Below, one piece after another: positions 10,201 to 19,121 of a DNA stretch of 64,000 nt. Each line of letters starts with the position of its first letter. Positions within the stretch are counted from its first letter, which is position 1. The position numbers and the translations under genes are program-made. The DNA comes from Streptococcus ictaluri 707-05 (GTDB lineage Bacteria > Bacillota > Bacilli > Lactobacillales > Streptococcaceae): positions 1-64,000 of the forward strand of contig NZ_AEUX02000007.1 in NCBI RefSeq assembly GCF_000188015.2. Reading direction: 5' to 3'. The notes under the pieces are model-generated. The model was given only the letters and a program-made list of their open reading frames with translations. It was not told where the DNA came from and ran no database searches.

Positions 10201-10268
10201 AATATTCTCCTATTTTCTTTAGTGTAGAACACTTTATAAATTCTGTCTAGTTTAGTGTAACCTATTCA

Positions 10269-10523
10269 GGTCAAAATTGGGTGGCATCTTTGGTTGCTAA
10301 AGGATGGCGATATAGTCCAACTCCTATCAAGGGAGCTGTTGTTTCAACGGCGGGCGGTTTTGATGGCACATTTCCACAATGGGGTCATGTTGGGATTGTA
10401 GAAGTGGTTAACCCAGATGGCTCATTTTTAGTGTCTGAACTCAATTATGGGGGGATTCAACATAAAATTCACTACCGAGTCTGTCGCCCAGCTCCTTTTT
10501 ATAGATTTGCGACACCTAAATAA
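10269..10523 (+). pseudogene. CHAP-domain peptidoglycan hydrolase, 3' fragment (VirB1-like)
   Basis: The open frame begins right at the IS3 right end (GQNWVASLVAKGWRYSP) and runs 84 residues. It holds the second half of a CHAP domain: 'WGHVGIVEVV' with the catalytic histidine and 'SELNYGG' with the E/N position, then a short tail. The first half, with the catalytic cysteine, and any membrane anchor are missing. In Gram-positive conjugation modules a VirB1-like CHAP protein opens the cell wall for the channel and its gene usually follows virB4, exactly as here. No homologous N-terminal half remains between virB4 and the element, so sequence has been deleted. Confidence 0.8.
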
Positions 10524-10546
10524 TAAAACAAAAAGGAGAAGTAATC

Positions 10547-11149
10547 ATGATTGATACAGTAAAAGTAACCTATTTTAAACGAGCGATTGGAATCGTTTGT
10601 CTTATTTTAATATTCTGTATAGGATTTGGATTTGGCCAGATGGGTAAAAATAGTCAAGATAGTTCAGAAACAAAAGTATCAACGACAAATAAGTCTGATG
10701 ATAAGCGACTGAATGAATCATTAATCAAGAAGTTTCTAATTGCTTATTATACGAAGAAAGATTTAGAAGAAAATCGTCATCGGTATAAAGAATATATGAC
10801 CGAAGGGCTTTATAATGCGACAGTCTCAGAAGAAAATAAGGCTCAGAGTCAAACGTATAAAGGTTATATTATTAATTATGCCTTTGAATCAGCACAAATC
10901 TATATTGATCACATCAATCATCAAGTCATTTGCAAGGTCACTTATACAAATGATCTCTTAAAGGAAAAGAATAATGCAGAAGGGGCACAAAAAGGAGTTA
11001 TAAATCATACAACCATTCAACTAGATTATGCAAAAGTTAATGGTAATTTTTTAGTGAATCACATGAGTACCTTACTATTAACGGATTCATCTGACTTAAC
11101 AGAAAGCGAAGCAGCTTATGGAGCAATTGCCCCTTCAGAAACAGACTAA
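10547..11149 (+). CDS. VirB8-like membrane-anchored transfer protein
   Basis: 200 residues: one N-terminal membrane helix (about residues 13-32, AIGIVCLILIFCIGFGFGQMG), a Ser/Thr linker, then a soluble domain of about 140 residues with alternating helix and strand (NESLIKKFLIAYYTKKDL, YIINYAFESAQIYIDHINHQ). That layout fits the VirB8/TcpC NTF2-like scaffold proteins of Gram-positive conjugation systems, which link the ATPases to the channel. AAAAAGGAGAAG precedes the ATG. Family assignment is from architecture and position; no motif is decisive. Confidence 0.6.
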   Translation: MIDTVKVTYFKRAIGIVCLILIFCIGFGFGQMGKNSQDSSETKVSTTNKSDDKRLNESLIKKFLIAYYTKKDLEENRHRYKEYMTEGLYNATVSEENKAQSQTYKGYIINYAFESAQIYIDHINHQVICKVTYTNDLLKEKNNAEGAQKGVINHTTIQLDYAKVNGNFLVNHMSTLLLTDSSDLTESEAAYGAIAPSETD

Positions 11150-11170
11150 AGAAAGTAAAGGAATGAAATC

Positions 11171-11443
11171 ATGATAAATGAAAAACATACTAATCAAACC
11201 ACTTCATCAAAAAGCCGTCGCCAGAAATCCACTCAATAACGTTTAGATGATAAGATAAAATAGCTAGAAAAGGCTCAAGAAAGCCAAGAAGCTCTTCAAA
11301 AGAAAATCAAAACGCTAAAAGATGATATTGCCATCTTAGAAGGCAAACGGCAACAGGAAATCATGGCCGAATATGATATCGATTTACAAAGTTTAGAAGC
11401 CATTTTAGCCACTCACAAAGAAGAACGTGGAGGTGAGGGGTAA
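11171..11443 (+). pseudogene. Small coiled-coil conjugation protein with two in-frame stops
   Basis: From the ATG at 11171 the frame reads MINEKHTNQTTSSKSRRQKSTQ, stop (TAA 11237), RLDDKIK, stop (TAG 11261), then LEKAQESQEALQKKIKTL through to HKEERGGEG and a TAA at 11441 that overlaps the next ATG (TAATG). The frame is otherwise preserved over 90 codons and the overlap with the next start is the usual operon arrangement, so this is a recently killed gene. Both stops are one C-to-T change from glutamine codons, which would suit this Gln/Lys-rich coiled coil. Function unknown. Confidence 0.7.
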
Positions 11444-12225
11444 TGTTTCGGATTCAGAATCAATCTGATGGGAAGGAGCAGGAATTTCAGAACTTGGCAG
11501 CACTTCTATATGCATTAGAAGGAGAAGAAAAGCGGTGCCTACAGTTAAACATGAGAGCTACATTTTATCTGTTTCATTTGGATAAAAATGAAGAAGTCCT
11601 GGAATCGATGGAACTAACCATCCCATCTCAAGAAGACAAAGAGGTTCAGGAATTAATCGGAGAATTTGGACGAAAGGGGGACGCTAAGAAGCCATTCTGG
11701 AAACGTTCTGAATCAAAACAACAACCACAAGCTATTAATAGTTCAAATTCCAATGACTCCCAATCTAAAACGGGCGTCTCCAAGTTAGTAAAAGGGCTGA
11801 TGTGGTTGCTGCCGATGGTACTATCGGTAGCGAGTATCTACTTGTCTTTGGAGACTTTGCAGTTAGTTAAGACACAACCGCAGGTGACTCCCAAAGTAGA
11901 GACGGTAGTGACCAATCAAAAGGCAGATGTCTTTTGTCGCTATTTCATTAGCAGTTACTTCTCTCAAAGTCTCAATTTAGAAGATTACTTATCAGAGAAA
12001 CTTCCTAAAGAAGATTTTAAAACAGAGAAAGCCATCCCAGTCAGTGTCTTACTGGAAAGTCAGGAAATAAAAGGGGATACAACTCTTGTTACTTATGTCG
12101 TTAATATCAAAGAGGCACAAGATCATGTATCAAGTAAGCGTCTAACACTAGCTGTTAGGGCTGATAAGAAGGCTCAGTATGGCTATCTTGTTATCAAAAA
12201 GCCAAGAGTAACCGCTTACCCCTAA
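11443..12225 (+). CDS. TcpC/VirB8-like conjugation protein, N-terminal cytoplasmic extension
   Basis: 260 residues: a cytoplasmic N-terminus of about 115 residues, a membrane helix around residues 119-140 (LMWLLPMVLSVASIYLSL) and an extracytoplasmic C-terminal domain (VDVFCRYFISSYFSQS-like segment, then strands to VTAYP). The single-helix plus NTF2-like layout matches TcpC-type proteins, which anchor Gram-positive transfer complexes. GGAGGTGAGGGG directly precedes the ATG, and the start overlaps the stop of the broken gene upstream. It may pair with the other VirB8-like protein at 10,547. Family call is moderate. Confidence 0.55.
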   Translation: MFRIQNQSDGKEQEFQNLAALLYALEGEEKRCLQLNMRATFYLFHLDKNEEVLESMELTIPSQEDKEVQELIGEFGRKGDAKKPFWKRSESKQQPQAINSSNSNDSQSKTGVSKLVKGLMWLLPMVLSVASIYLSLETLQLVKTQPQVTPKVETVVTNQKADVFCRYFISSYFSQSLNLEDYLSEKLPKEDFKTEKAIPVSVLLESQEIKGDTTLVTYVVNIKEAQDHVSSKRLTLAVRADKKAQYGYLVIKKPRVTAYP

Positions 12226-12246
12226 TGAAGAAAGGAGACGAAACAA

Positions 12247-12738
12247 ATGGATCAAGAACGAGTTATGGAAAAAGGGTCACGAGTCACCTTGGATACAGGG
12301 AAGCACTTATTTCAGTTTTTAGCTTATGCTGTTAGCCAAGGAGCTAAGACTTATAAAGAGCACAAACAATCAGGAGAGATGTCCTGGAAGGATTTCAATC
12401 AGTTACCCCGTACAAAAGATCATATCGACTTTGAAGAGGCTGAGGTTAATCTTGATAAATTGAAAAAAGAACTGAAAACATCAGGGGTTAACTTTCACTT
12501 TAAAAAGAATGGAGATGGCACCAAGCAAGTCTGGTTTGAAGCTATTAATCAACAGGTCATTCAAGAAGCTCTCAGAAAAATCAATCAGGAAATTGTGTCT
12601 AATCCAAAAGAAGCACTAGATAAATATATGAAGAAGCCTGATGAATTAACCCCTAAACAACAGATTGAAAAACTCAAGAAAACCTCTAAGAAATCAACGG
12701 AAGCAGTAAAAACCAAGAAGAAAGGAAAGGGCATCTGA
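12247..12738 (+). CDS. PcfB-like (DUF3801) coupling-protein accessory
   Basis: 163 residues, hydrophilic. The first 115 residues (ending 'INQEIVSN') resemble the DUF3801/PcfB family, including 'GVNFHFKKNGDGTKQVWFEA', followed by a lysine-rich tail (LKKTSKKSTEAVKTKKKGKG). In pCF10, PcfB acts with the coupling protein PcfC in delivering the relaxosome to the channel. Here too the gene lies directly before the coupling protein and overlaps its start codon (TGATG), which implies translational coupling. AGAAAGGAGACG precedes the start. Confidence 0.7.
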   Translation: MDQERVMEKGSRVTLDTGKHLFQFLAYAVSQGAKTYKEHKQSGEMSWKDFNQLPRTKDHIDFEEAEVNLDKLKKELKTSGVNFHFKKNGDGTKQVWFEAINQQVIQEALRKINQEIVSNPKEALDKYMKKPDELTPKQQIEKLKKTSKKSTEAVKTKKKGKGI

Positions 12739-14783
12739 TGGAACTAAAACGTAAACGATTGCTTCCCTATCTTCTGCTCAGTTTGCTTCTAGCCTACCTG
12801 ACACATCGTGCTTATGTCCTTTATTGTATGGCACCACAGGCAGATATGACCAATCTCTTTGCCCCTTATACCTATGTTTTTGAAAAGATAACGGAACCAC
12901 CTTACTTTTATTGGAATACCAGCCCACTAGCAATTCTTTCTGCCCTAGTGGGCTTTTTTGTTGGCTTACTTTTCTATCTAAAGATTAGATTAGATGGTAA
13001 TTATCGGCATGGAGAAGAATCAGGGTCAGCTCGCATGGCAACGGCCCAGGAACTCAAAGGATTTCAAGATGAAGAACCAAGAAATAATATGATTTTCTCG
13101 AGAGAAGCTCAAATGGGACTCTTCAATAAGCGCTTGCCGTTTGAGCGGCAACTCAATAAAAATGTCTTAGTAGCTGGTCTGCCTGGAGATGGAAAAACCT
13201 ACACCTATGTAAAGCCAAACCTCATGCAAATGAATTCCTCTTTTATCGTAACGGACCCTAAAGGGTTGCTTGTCCGAGAAGTAGGAACAATGTTAAAAGA
13301 AAACGGCTATCAAATCAAAATCTTTGATCTGGTTAACTTAACCAATTCGGATATGTTTAACCCCTTTAGGTATATGAGATCAGAATTGGATATTGATCGC
13401 ATTACAGAAGCCATTGTCGAAGGGACAAAAAAGGGAAATCGAGAAGGAGAGGACTTCTGGAATCAGGCCAAGCTTCTTTTGAACCGTGCTTTACTTGGCT
13501 ATCTTTATTTTGATAGTCAGGTGAGACATTATGAACCGAACTTATCAATGGTGGCAGATTTACTTAGAAATTTGAAACGCCCCAATGAAAAGGAACTCAG
13601 TGCAGTTGAGAAGATGTTTAAGCAATTGGAAGAAAAATTACCAGGTAACTATGCCTGTCGACAGTGGGAACTCTTTAACAGTAACTTTGAGGCAGAAACC
13701 AGGACTAGTGTCTTAGCTATTGTGGCCACTCAGTACTCCATTTTTGATCATGATGCGGTAACGAATCTCATTAAGACTGACACCATGGAAATGGATACCT
13801 GAAATACTGAAAAGACAGCGGTCTTTGTGGCCATCTCAGAAACTAATAAGGCTTATAGCTTCTTGGCTTCCACATTCTTTACGGTTGTTTTTGACCAATT
13901 GACTCATAGTGCAGATGCTATTATTCAAGGGGAAAAGAAAGGCTATGAACTGAAAGATTTATTACACGTGCAATTCTACTTCGATGAATTTGACAATTGT
14001 GTTAAGATGCCACACTTTAACGAAGTCCTAGCCTCTATTCGTAGCCGTGAGATGTCTATAAAAATCATCATTCAAGCCATTAGCCAACTAGATTCCCTAT
14101 ATGGCGTTCCTGCTAGAAAATCCATGGTCAATAACTGTGCGACGCTTTTATTTTTAGGAACCAATGATGAAGATACTATGAAATACTTCTCCATGCGAGC
14201 AGGAAAACAAACCATTACCCAGACCAGTTATTCGGAACAACGGGGACAGCGAAGAACAGGAACAACCAGTCATCAAGCGCATCAGCGGGATCTTATGACC
14301 CCAGATGAGGTTGCTCGTATTGGTGTCGATGAGGCCTTAGTCTTTATCTCCAAACAAAATGTTTTTCGAGATAAGAAAGCCATGGTATCAAATCATCCTA
14401 TGAAAGATTGGTTAGCTAATCACTATCAGGATAAAACACGGTATCACTATAAACGCTTTATGGAAGAAGGTGCGGAATTTATTGATGCAGTCATGACTAG
14501 CCAAATTCCAGAAGAGCACATTTGGGCACCTGACATGTCTGACTACCAAGCCTTCTTAAAAGAAAACGGCTTTGATAAAACACGTCAATCGGCACCTGAG
14601 ACGTCAGCTCGTGACCAAGTCCCTGTAACTAATCCTGAAATACCTTCAGAAAGCCCCTCTCAGACACCAGAAACCTCTACGAAACTAGTGGATATGGATA
14701 CTGGAGAAATTTTTGAACTTCCCCCTGAAGACCGTGAAGGTTTCGGAGAGGTTTCTTTTGATGACCAACGAGTGGAAATCTAG
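12738..14783 (+). pseudogene. VirD4/TraG-type coupling protein with in-frame TGA
   Basis: Two N-terminal membrane helices (LLPYLLLSLLLAYLTH and LAILSALVGFFVGLLFYL) are followed by Walker A near residue 147 (GLPGDGKTYTY), 'VTDPKG', and Walker B near residue 413 (YFDEFDNC), then the 'RSREMSIKIIIQAISQLDS' segment. The coupling protein brings the relaxase-DNA complex to the channel. A TGA at 13800-13802 (codon 355) sits between 'MDT' and 'NTEKTAVF' where Trp (TGG) would fit; the frame is the same on both sides. The truncated product keeps Walker A but loses Walker B, so transfer should fail unless the stop is read through or complemented. Confidence 0.88.
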
Positions 14784-14824
14784 TATGATGTCACTCATTT
14801 CGTATTAATAGAAAGGATTAAGAT

Positions 14825-15190
14825 ATGACACCTCAAATTTTACGTCGATTAGACGTTAAAAAACAGTTTATTGAAAAAATAGAACCCTTTGCCCACCGTC
14901 AAACCCTAAAGCCCAAAGCCGTGAATTCATCTAAAACCACAATGTCAATTCAACGCTATAACCATTCGGGTACTAAAATTCAGTTACGAATTGGCTATAG
15001 TAAGGTACTCATCCGTATCTTCTCCAATGGGAAAATCAATCTCACCCATTATGATCTCTTTTTTGACAGAGAAGAAACTCTGGAGATAACAGATGCCTCT
15101 GACAATGGTGTTTACACGCAAGATGAGGTAGATGGCTTTATCAAACAAGCCAAAACCTTTATTAAGCAAGCCCTTAAGGGGGAGGTCTGA
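14825..15190 (+). CDS. Hypothetical protein of the conjugation operon
   Basis: 121 residues, soluble, basic N-terminus (QILRRLDVKKQFIEKIEPF) then a beta-rich centre (TKIQLRIGYSKVLIRIFSNGKINLTHYDLFF) and a helical end (DGFIKQAKTFIKQAL). No motif I recognise. GAAAGGATTAAGAT precedes the ATG and the stop is 1 bp before the next start, so it is co-translated with the large DNA-processing protein. A small DNA-binding accessory role is possible but unsupported. Confidence 0.6.
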   Translation: MTPQILRRLDVKKQFIEKIEPFAHRQTLKPKAVNSSKTTMSIQRYNHSGTKIQLRIGYSKVLIRIFSNGKINLTHYDLFFDREETLEITDASDNGVYTQDEVDGFIKQAKTFIKQALKGEV

Positions 15191-15191
15191 T

Positions 15192-18100
15192 ATGGCGAAT
15201 ACATACGATTTAATTTCACAGCGTTTTGAAGCACAGCGACAGAAACTCATTGCCATGGATATTGTGGCCGTTGCGGGCTCACTGGGGATTAACTTGAAAC
15301 AAGGTTCAGGTGGACATCTCTATTGGGACGAACATGATAGTTTTCATATTTACCCCCAAACTAACACCTTCCGTTGGTGGTCAAGAAGCGTGGGCACCAA
15401 TACCATTGATTTAGTCCAAGTCATCCAAGAAGAGCTAACAGGAAAGAAACCTAGCTTTCGAGAAACTGTCAATTTCTTAGAAACAGGGCAATTTGAATCG
15501 GTTACGGTAACACCAATCGTTAGAGAACCCTTTAAGCACTACCTCGCCCCTTATGAACATCACGATTTTGACTTAGGGAGACAGTATTTAAAAGAAGAAC
15601 GGGGGCTATCTGATGAGACCATTGATTTTGCTTTGGCATCAGGTAGTATGAGCTCTGCGACGTTGAAAAAGGGTGATTATTTTGAACCTGTTATTATCTT
15701 TAAAAGTTTTGCGGAAGACGGCCGAATGATCGGCGGTAGTCTTCAGGGGATCGTTGAAAATAAAGTCCAGCATCCTGAACGTGGCCGTCTTAAACAAATC
15801 ATGAAGCATTCAGACGGTCTAGCAGGTTTTCATTTGGACATTGGAACACCTAAACGTCTCGTGTTTTCGGAAGCTCCTATTGACCTTCTCTCTTATTATG
15901 AACTACATAAGGAGAGTTTACAGAATGTCCGCTTAGTGGCTATGGATGGGGTTAAAAAAGGGGTGATTAGTCGCTATACGGCTGATTTATTGACAGATGG
16001 TCAATATTCTCAAACCATGCCCAGAGAGTCGATTAGAGGAGCGATAGATGCCATTAACCAAACGACCAGAATCCTTAACAACAATCCCAATCTGATTACC
16101 ATTGCCGTTGATAATGACGAGGCAGGCCGAAACTTTATTAAGGAGTTACAGGAAGATGGCATTCCGATTACCGTTGACCATCCCCCACGTCAGGAGAATC
16201 AGGAAAAGATGGACTGGAATGATTATCTGAAACAAAAGAAAGGATTACTAAAAATGCCACAAACAGAAGGCACACAAAAAGCCCCTGATACCATTCAAGG
16301 GCAAACAAAAAAGACTGAGAACCCATTCGGGGATTTACCTGAGGAGTCTCAGGAGGCAGCACCTCTACCTAACGCTCAATTAAAGCGTTCTTTGAATGAA
16401 TCGTCACCGATTCAAACTCAGTCTCAATCTTTACTTCATTTTACCATTTCTGAGGCTGAAAAGTCAATTTATAAGCAAGGCTATCACCCTATTAGCACGA
16501 AAGAGCTGAATAAATTGAATCGTTATGCATCACAAATCCAGGAAAATGCCTCCTGGTATCAATCAGAGCTAGCAGATAGTCAAGTGACCTACTTTTACAA
16601 AAATGAGAATCAATTACAAGCTCTTCAAGTTTCCTTTAAGCCGGAACACTACCCTCATTTGATTGGATTGTTTGCCATTAATGAAAACCAAACTGCTTCT
16701 AAAACACTTATTGACCTTGTTGAAGGTAAGGGGAGCTATCAAAATATTATGATTGCTAACAGAGGAGCGACCTTTAGTAAAATCCAAGTTTTACCTGATT
16801 TTAAAGCTGTCATAGATGCTAACAGTTTTATTTTTGATGATCTGTCAGAGGTTGAACGGATGAATCGTCTTGATTTAGCTAAGGCGATTCGAACAGAAGA
16901 TCGTGATGTTTTAATTGCTTTTAGGAATGTTGACGGTGAATTCTTCCCAGCATCATTAATGAAAGTGACAAATAAACTTGAGTCAGATTTATCAATTGCT
17001 TCAAATAAGGTTATTCTTGGTATCGTTAGTGAAAAAGATGGTCAGGTTAATATTCTCTCTATTAACAATCAATACATTACGGATGGCGGACAGGCCTTAA
17101 AAGATATGATTATAAACCGAGAACTCGAACCAATACAAACAGAAAACTTACACAAAAAAGACAATCAAAAGACTAACTATTCTAAAGATTCGGATGGAGA
17201 CGGGTTAACCGATGATGAAGAAATCGCTCTAGGCACCAATCCCTTTAGTTCTGATAGTGATGGTGATGGGGCTCCAGATAATGTTGAAAAGGCAAATGGA
17301 ACAGACCCAACTAACGCTTCTGATAATGAGATGACAAGGCAACAAGAAGCCAATAAACGTGACTTCACTTTGTCAGAAATGATTAAAGCCAAAAATACCG
17401 CAGCGCTGAATCAACACTTACAAGACGGCATAAAACAGTATTTTGATAGTGATACCTATAAGCAATACCTGGAAGGGATGGCCCACTTCAATAACTACTC
17501 GCCACGAAATATTCAATTGATTATGTCACAATTTCCAGAAGCATCGATGGTTGCGTCTTTCCAAGAATGGAAGAAACGCAATGGCTCTGTTAAAAAAGGT
17601 GAAAAAGCTATCTACATTCAAGCGCCTGTAGCCATCATTCAAAAAGATAAGAATGGGAAACCTATTCTTAATCCCGAAACGGGCGAAAAGGAGACCGTCA
17701 CTTACTTTAAACCCGTTCCTGTTTTTGATATTAGCCAAGTCTCTCCTAAAGAGGGAAAAGAACTCAATCTCCCAAAAGTCATGGGCGATATTCCAGAACA
17801 ATTGGATAAAGACTGTTATCAAAATGTCTATCGTAGCTTAAGAGATATTTCTCAGAACAACAATAACGTTCCTATTCGCTTTAGAGAACTTGGACAAGAA
17901 GATGGGTTTTATAGTCCACAGACAAATGAAATTGTCATTAAGAAAGGGATGTCGTATGAACGAACGTTATCAACGCTGATTCATGAAATGGCTCATTCGG
18001 AATTACACAACAAACAAAGTTTGACGGAACGGTTTGATGGCCAGCTAACAAGAAGTACCAAAGAACTACAGGCAGAATCTATTGCTTATGTTGTATCCAG

Positions 18101-18428
18101 TCATCTAGGTTTTGATACCAGCCAAGAGTCATTTCCTTATTTAGCGTCCTGGTCAAAAGAAAAAGACGGGCTTGCCAACTTAACAGCACAATTGGAAATC
18201 GTTCAAGCAGAAGCCAAAAGTCTAATGGAACGAATTGACCACCAGTTGGCTAAATACCAAAGAGTCACATTGGACCAAGAAGCGAAACAGACAACGAAAG
18301 AAGAACTCAAAAAGCAGGCTCATCCCTTTTACCAAAGTTTAGCAGCCGCTAAAACATCAAGAACACAAGTTACCACTCAGGAGAAGGAAGCAAGCGTAAA
18401 AAAAGACAATCGACCTACGATGCCGTAG
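15192..18428 (+). CDS. Multidomain DNA-processing protein: Toprim, Ca-binding repeat, ArdC-like, zincin
   Basis: 1,078 residues starting at the ATG at 15192 (GGGAGGTCTGAT before it). In order: an N-terminal primase-type zinc-ribbon-like domain without obvious cysteines (about 1-110; 'HLYWDEHDSFHIYPQTNTFRW'), a Toprim fold (about 220-315; 'FSEAPIDLL' and 'AVDNDEAGRNF'), an acidic linker, a thrombospondin type 3 calcium-binding repeat (about 667-705; DSDGDGLTDDEE, DSDGDGAPDNVE), an ArdC-like ssDNA-binding domain (about 725-850; 'NYSPRNIQLIMSQFP', 'WKKRNGSVKKGEKAI') and a zinc-peptidase HEMAHSELH near 930. ArdC-type proteins protect incoming single strands from restriction; Toprim proteins prime or cut DNA. 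It probably acts on transferred DNA. Intact. Confidence 0.8.
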   Translation: MANTYDLISQRFEAQRQKLIAMDIVAVAGSLGINLKQGSGGHLYWDEHDSFHIYPQTNTFRWWSRSVGTNTIDLVQVIQEELTGKKPSFRETVNFLETGQFESVTVTPIVREPFKHYLAPYEHHDFDLGRQYLKEERGLSDETIDFALASGSMSSATLKKGDYFEPVIIFKSFAEDGRMIGGSLQGIVENKVQHPERGRLKQIMKHSDGLAGFHLDIGTPKRLVFSEAPIDLLSYYELHKESLQNVRLVAMDGVKKGVISRYTADLLTDGQYSQTMPRESIRGAIDAINQTTRILNNNPNLITIAVDNDEAGRNFIKELQEDGIPITVDHPPRQENQEKMDWNDYLKQKKGLLKMPQTEGTQKAPDTIQGQTKKTENPFGDLPEESQEAAPLPNAQLKRSLNESSPIQTQSQSLLHFTISEAEKSIYKQGYHPISTKELNKLNRYASQIQENASWYQSELADSQVTYFYKNENQLQALQVSFKPEHYPHLIGLFAINENQTASKTLIDLVEGKGSYQNIMIANRGATFSKIQVLPDFKAVIDANSFIFDDLSEVERMNRLDLAKAIRTEDRDVLIAFRNVDGEFFPASLMKVTNKLESDLSIASNKVILGIVSEKDGQVNILSINNQYITDGGQALKDMIINRELEPIQTENLHKKDNQKTNYSKDSDGDGLTDDEEIALGTNPFSSDSDGDGAPDNVEKANGTDPTNASDNEMTRQQEANKRDFTLSEMIKAKNTAALNQHLQDGIKQYFDSDTYKQYLEGMAHFNNYSPRNIQLIMSQFPEASMVASFQEWKKRNGSVKKGEKAIYIQAPVAIIQKDKNGKPILNPETGEKETVTYFKPVPVFDISQVSPKEGKELNLPKVMGDIPEQLDKDCYQNVYRSLRDISQNNNNVPIRFRELGQEDGFYSPQTNEIVIKKGMSYERTLSTLIHEMAHSELHNKQSLTERFDGQLTRSTKELQAESIAYVVSSHLGFDTSQESFPYLASWSKEKDGLANLTAQLEIVQAEAKSLMERIDHQLAKYQRVTLDQEAKQTTKEELKKQAHPFYQSLAAAKTSRTQVTTQEKEASVKKDNRPTMP

Positions 18429-18479
18429 TGCAACGTAGGTCATCACAAAAAGCAATGACACTATTAGGAGGACAAAGAT

Positions 18480-18779
18480 ATGATAACCGAAGAGATGATG
18501 ACGACAACTGAAATGATTCTAATGACCTACTTATTTGAGATAGACGAGTGGCTCAAAGACAAGAAAGTCATCCAGCAACAACAGGCACAACTGACAAAAG
18601 AGGAACTCGTAACGGTCATTAAAAACGATTTGACAACGTTTCAAGCTGATCAAGTCACAGATTATGAGAAGGAACTCCAGACAACACTTAAGACCCTAGA
18701 AGCATTATCTGAAGCCCAATTTCAAAAAATGAAATTAGACCTGTTGTCTTGGGAGCCAACCGTAAAACACGTCGATTGA
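18480..18779 (+). CDS. Small acidic hypothetical protein of the ICE
   Basis: 99 residues, mostly helical and acidic (MITEEMMTTTEMILMTYLFEID, then VIQQQQAQLTKEELV and TLKTLEALSEAQFQKM). It resembles small proteins often found between the ArdC-like and mobilisation genes of streptococcal elements, but I cannot name a function. TTAGGAGGAC precedes the ATG at good spacing. A strong terminator follows immediately, so it is the last gene of the long transfer operon. Confidence 0.6.
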   Translation: MITEEMMTTTEMILMTYLFEIDEWLKDKKVIQQQQAQLTKEELVTVIKNDLTTFQADQVTDYEKELQTTLKTLEALSEAQFQKMKLDLLSWEPTVKHVD

Positions 18780-18789
18780 CACAACATAA

Positions 18790-18823
18790 GAAGCGGACAA
18801 TGTAACGATTGTCCGCTTTTTAC
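18790..18823 (+). terminator. Terminator of the transfer operon
   Basis: AGCGGACAAT-GTAACG-ATTGTCCGCTTTTTA is a perfect 10-bp stem with a T-tract. It ends the operon running from the secretion genes to 18,779. Confidence 0.9.
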
Positions 18824-18899
18824 TGTGTGCATTTTTCAAAACTGACACTCTTAAAAGTTGTGCCATTAATCAAAATGCAGGATCGGAAAAAAGTGCAAT

Positions 18900-19035
18900 A
18901 TTACAAAGTGTACGTCGTACCAAAAAGGGGATTGGGGATTTCCCCAAAAGATAAAAAGGCAACAGTCTAATTGTGGGATTCCCGCAATTAGGCTTGTCGC
19001 TCTTTTTATTTTCGCATGTGTCCGGACACATGCTA
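18900..19035. other. Candidate origin of transfer (oriT)
   Basis: The 340-bp gap before the mobilisation genes is dense in symmetry: GTACGTCGTAC at 18910-18920, GGGGATTTCCCC near 18,935, an imperfect 25-bp palindrome at 18,967-18,991 (arms CTAATTGTGGG and CCCGCAATTAG) and a perfect 20-bp palindrome GCATGTGTCCGGACACATGC at 19,014-19,033. Relaxases usually act at inverted repeats close upstream of their own genes, as here. I cannot point to the nick site. The 25-bp hairpin followed by TCTTTTTATTTT could also act as a terminator. Confidence 0.5.
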
Positions 19036-19121
19036 CGCTTGCCAGAGAACAAGTCTACTGGGCTTTAGAAAAACTGTCAAGTCCCTAGTAAGGGAGACGA
19101 TATAGAAATGAGGAATGGAAT

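Larger units (their letters stand above)
9047..10268 (-). mobile_element. IS3-family insertion sequence, copy 1 (intact)
   Basis: The element is 1,222 bp, bounded by related terminal repeats: TGAAAAGGCAACACTTTTCT at the left and, read from the right, TGAATAGGTTACACTAAACT. It carries orfA (9910-10200) and orfB (9095-9874 plus upstream frame) on the minus strand. A second copy lies at 35,812-37,030 in the opposite orientation. There is no target duplication at this site (left flank ends AATTA, right flank begins GGTCA), so the insertion was followed by a deletion that removed most of the neighbouring CHAP gene, or the element is the product of recombination. Confidence 0.93.
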
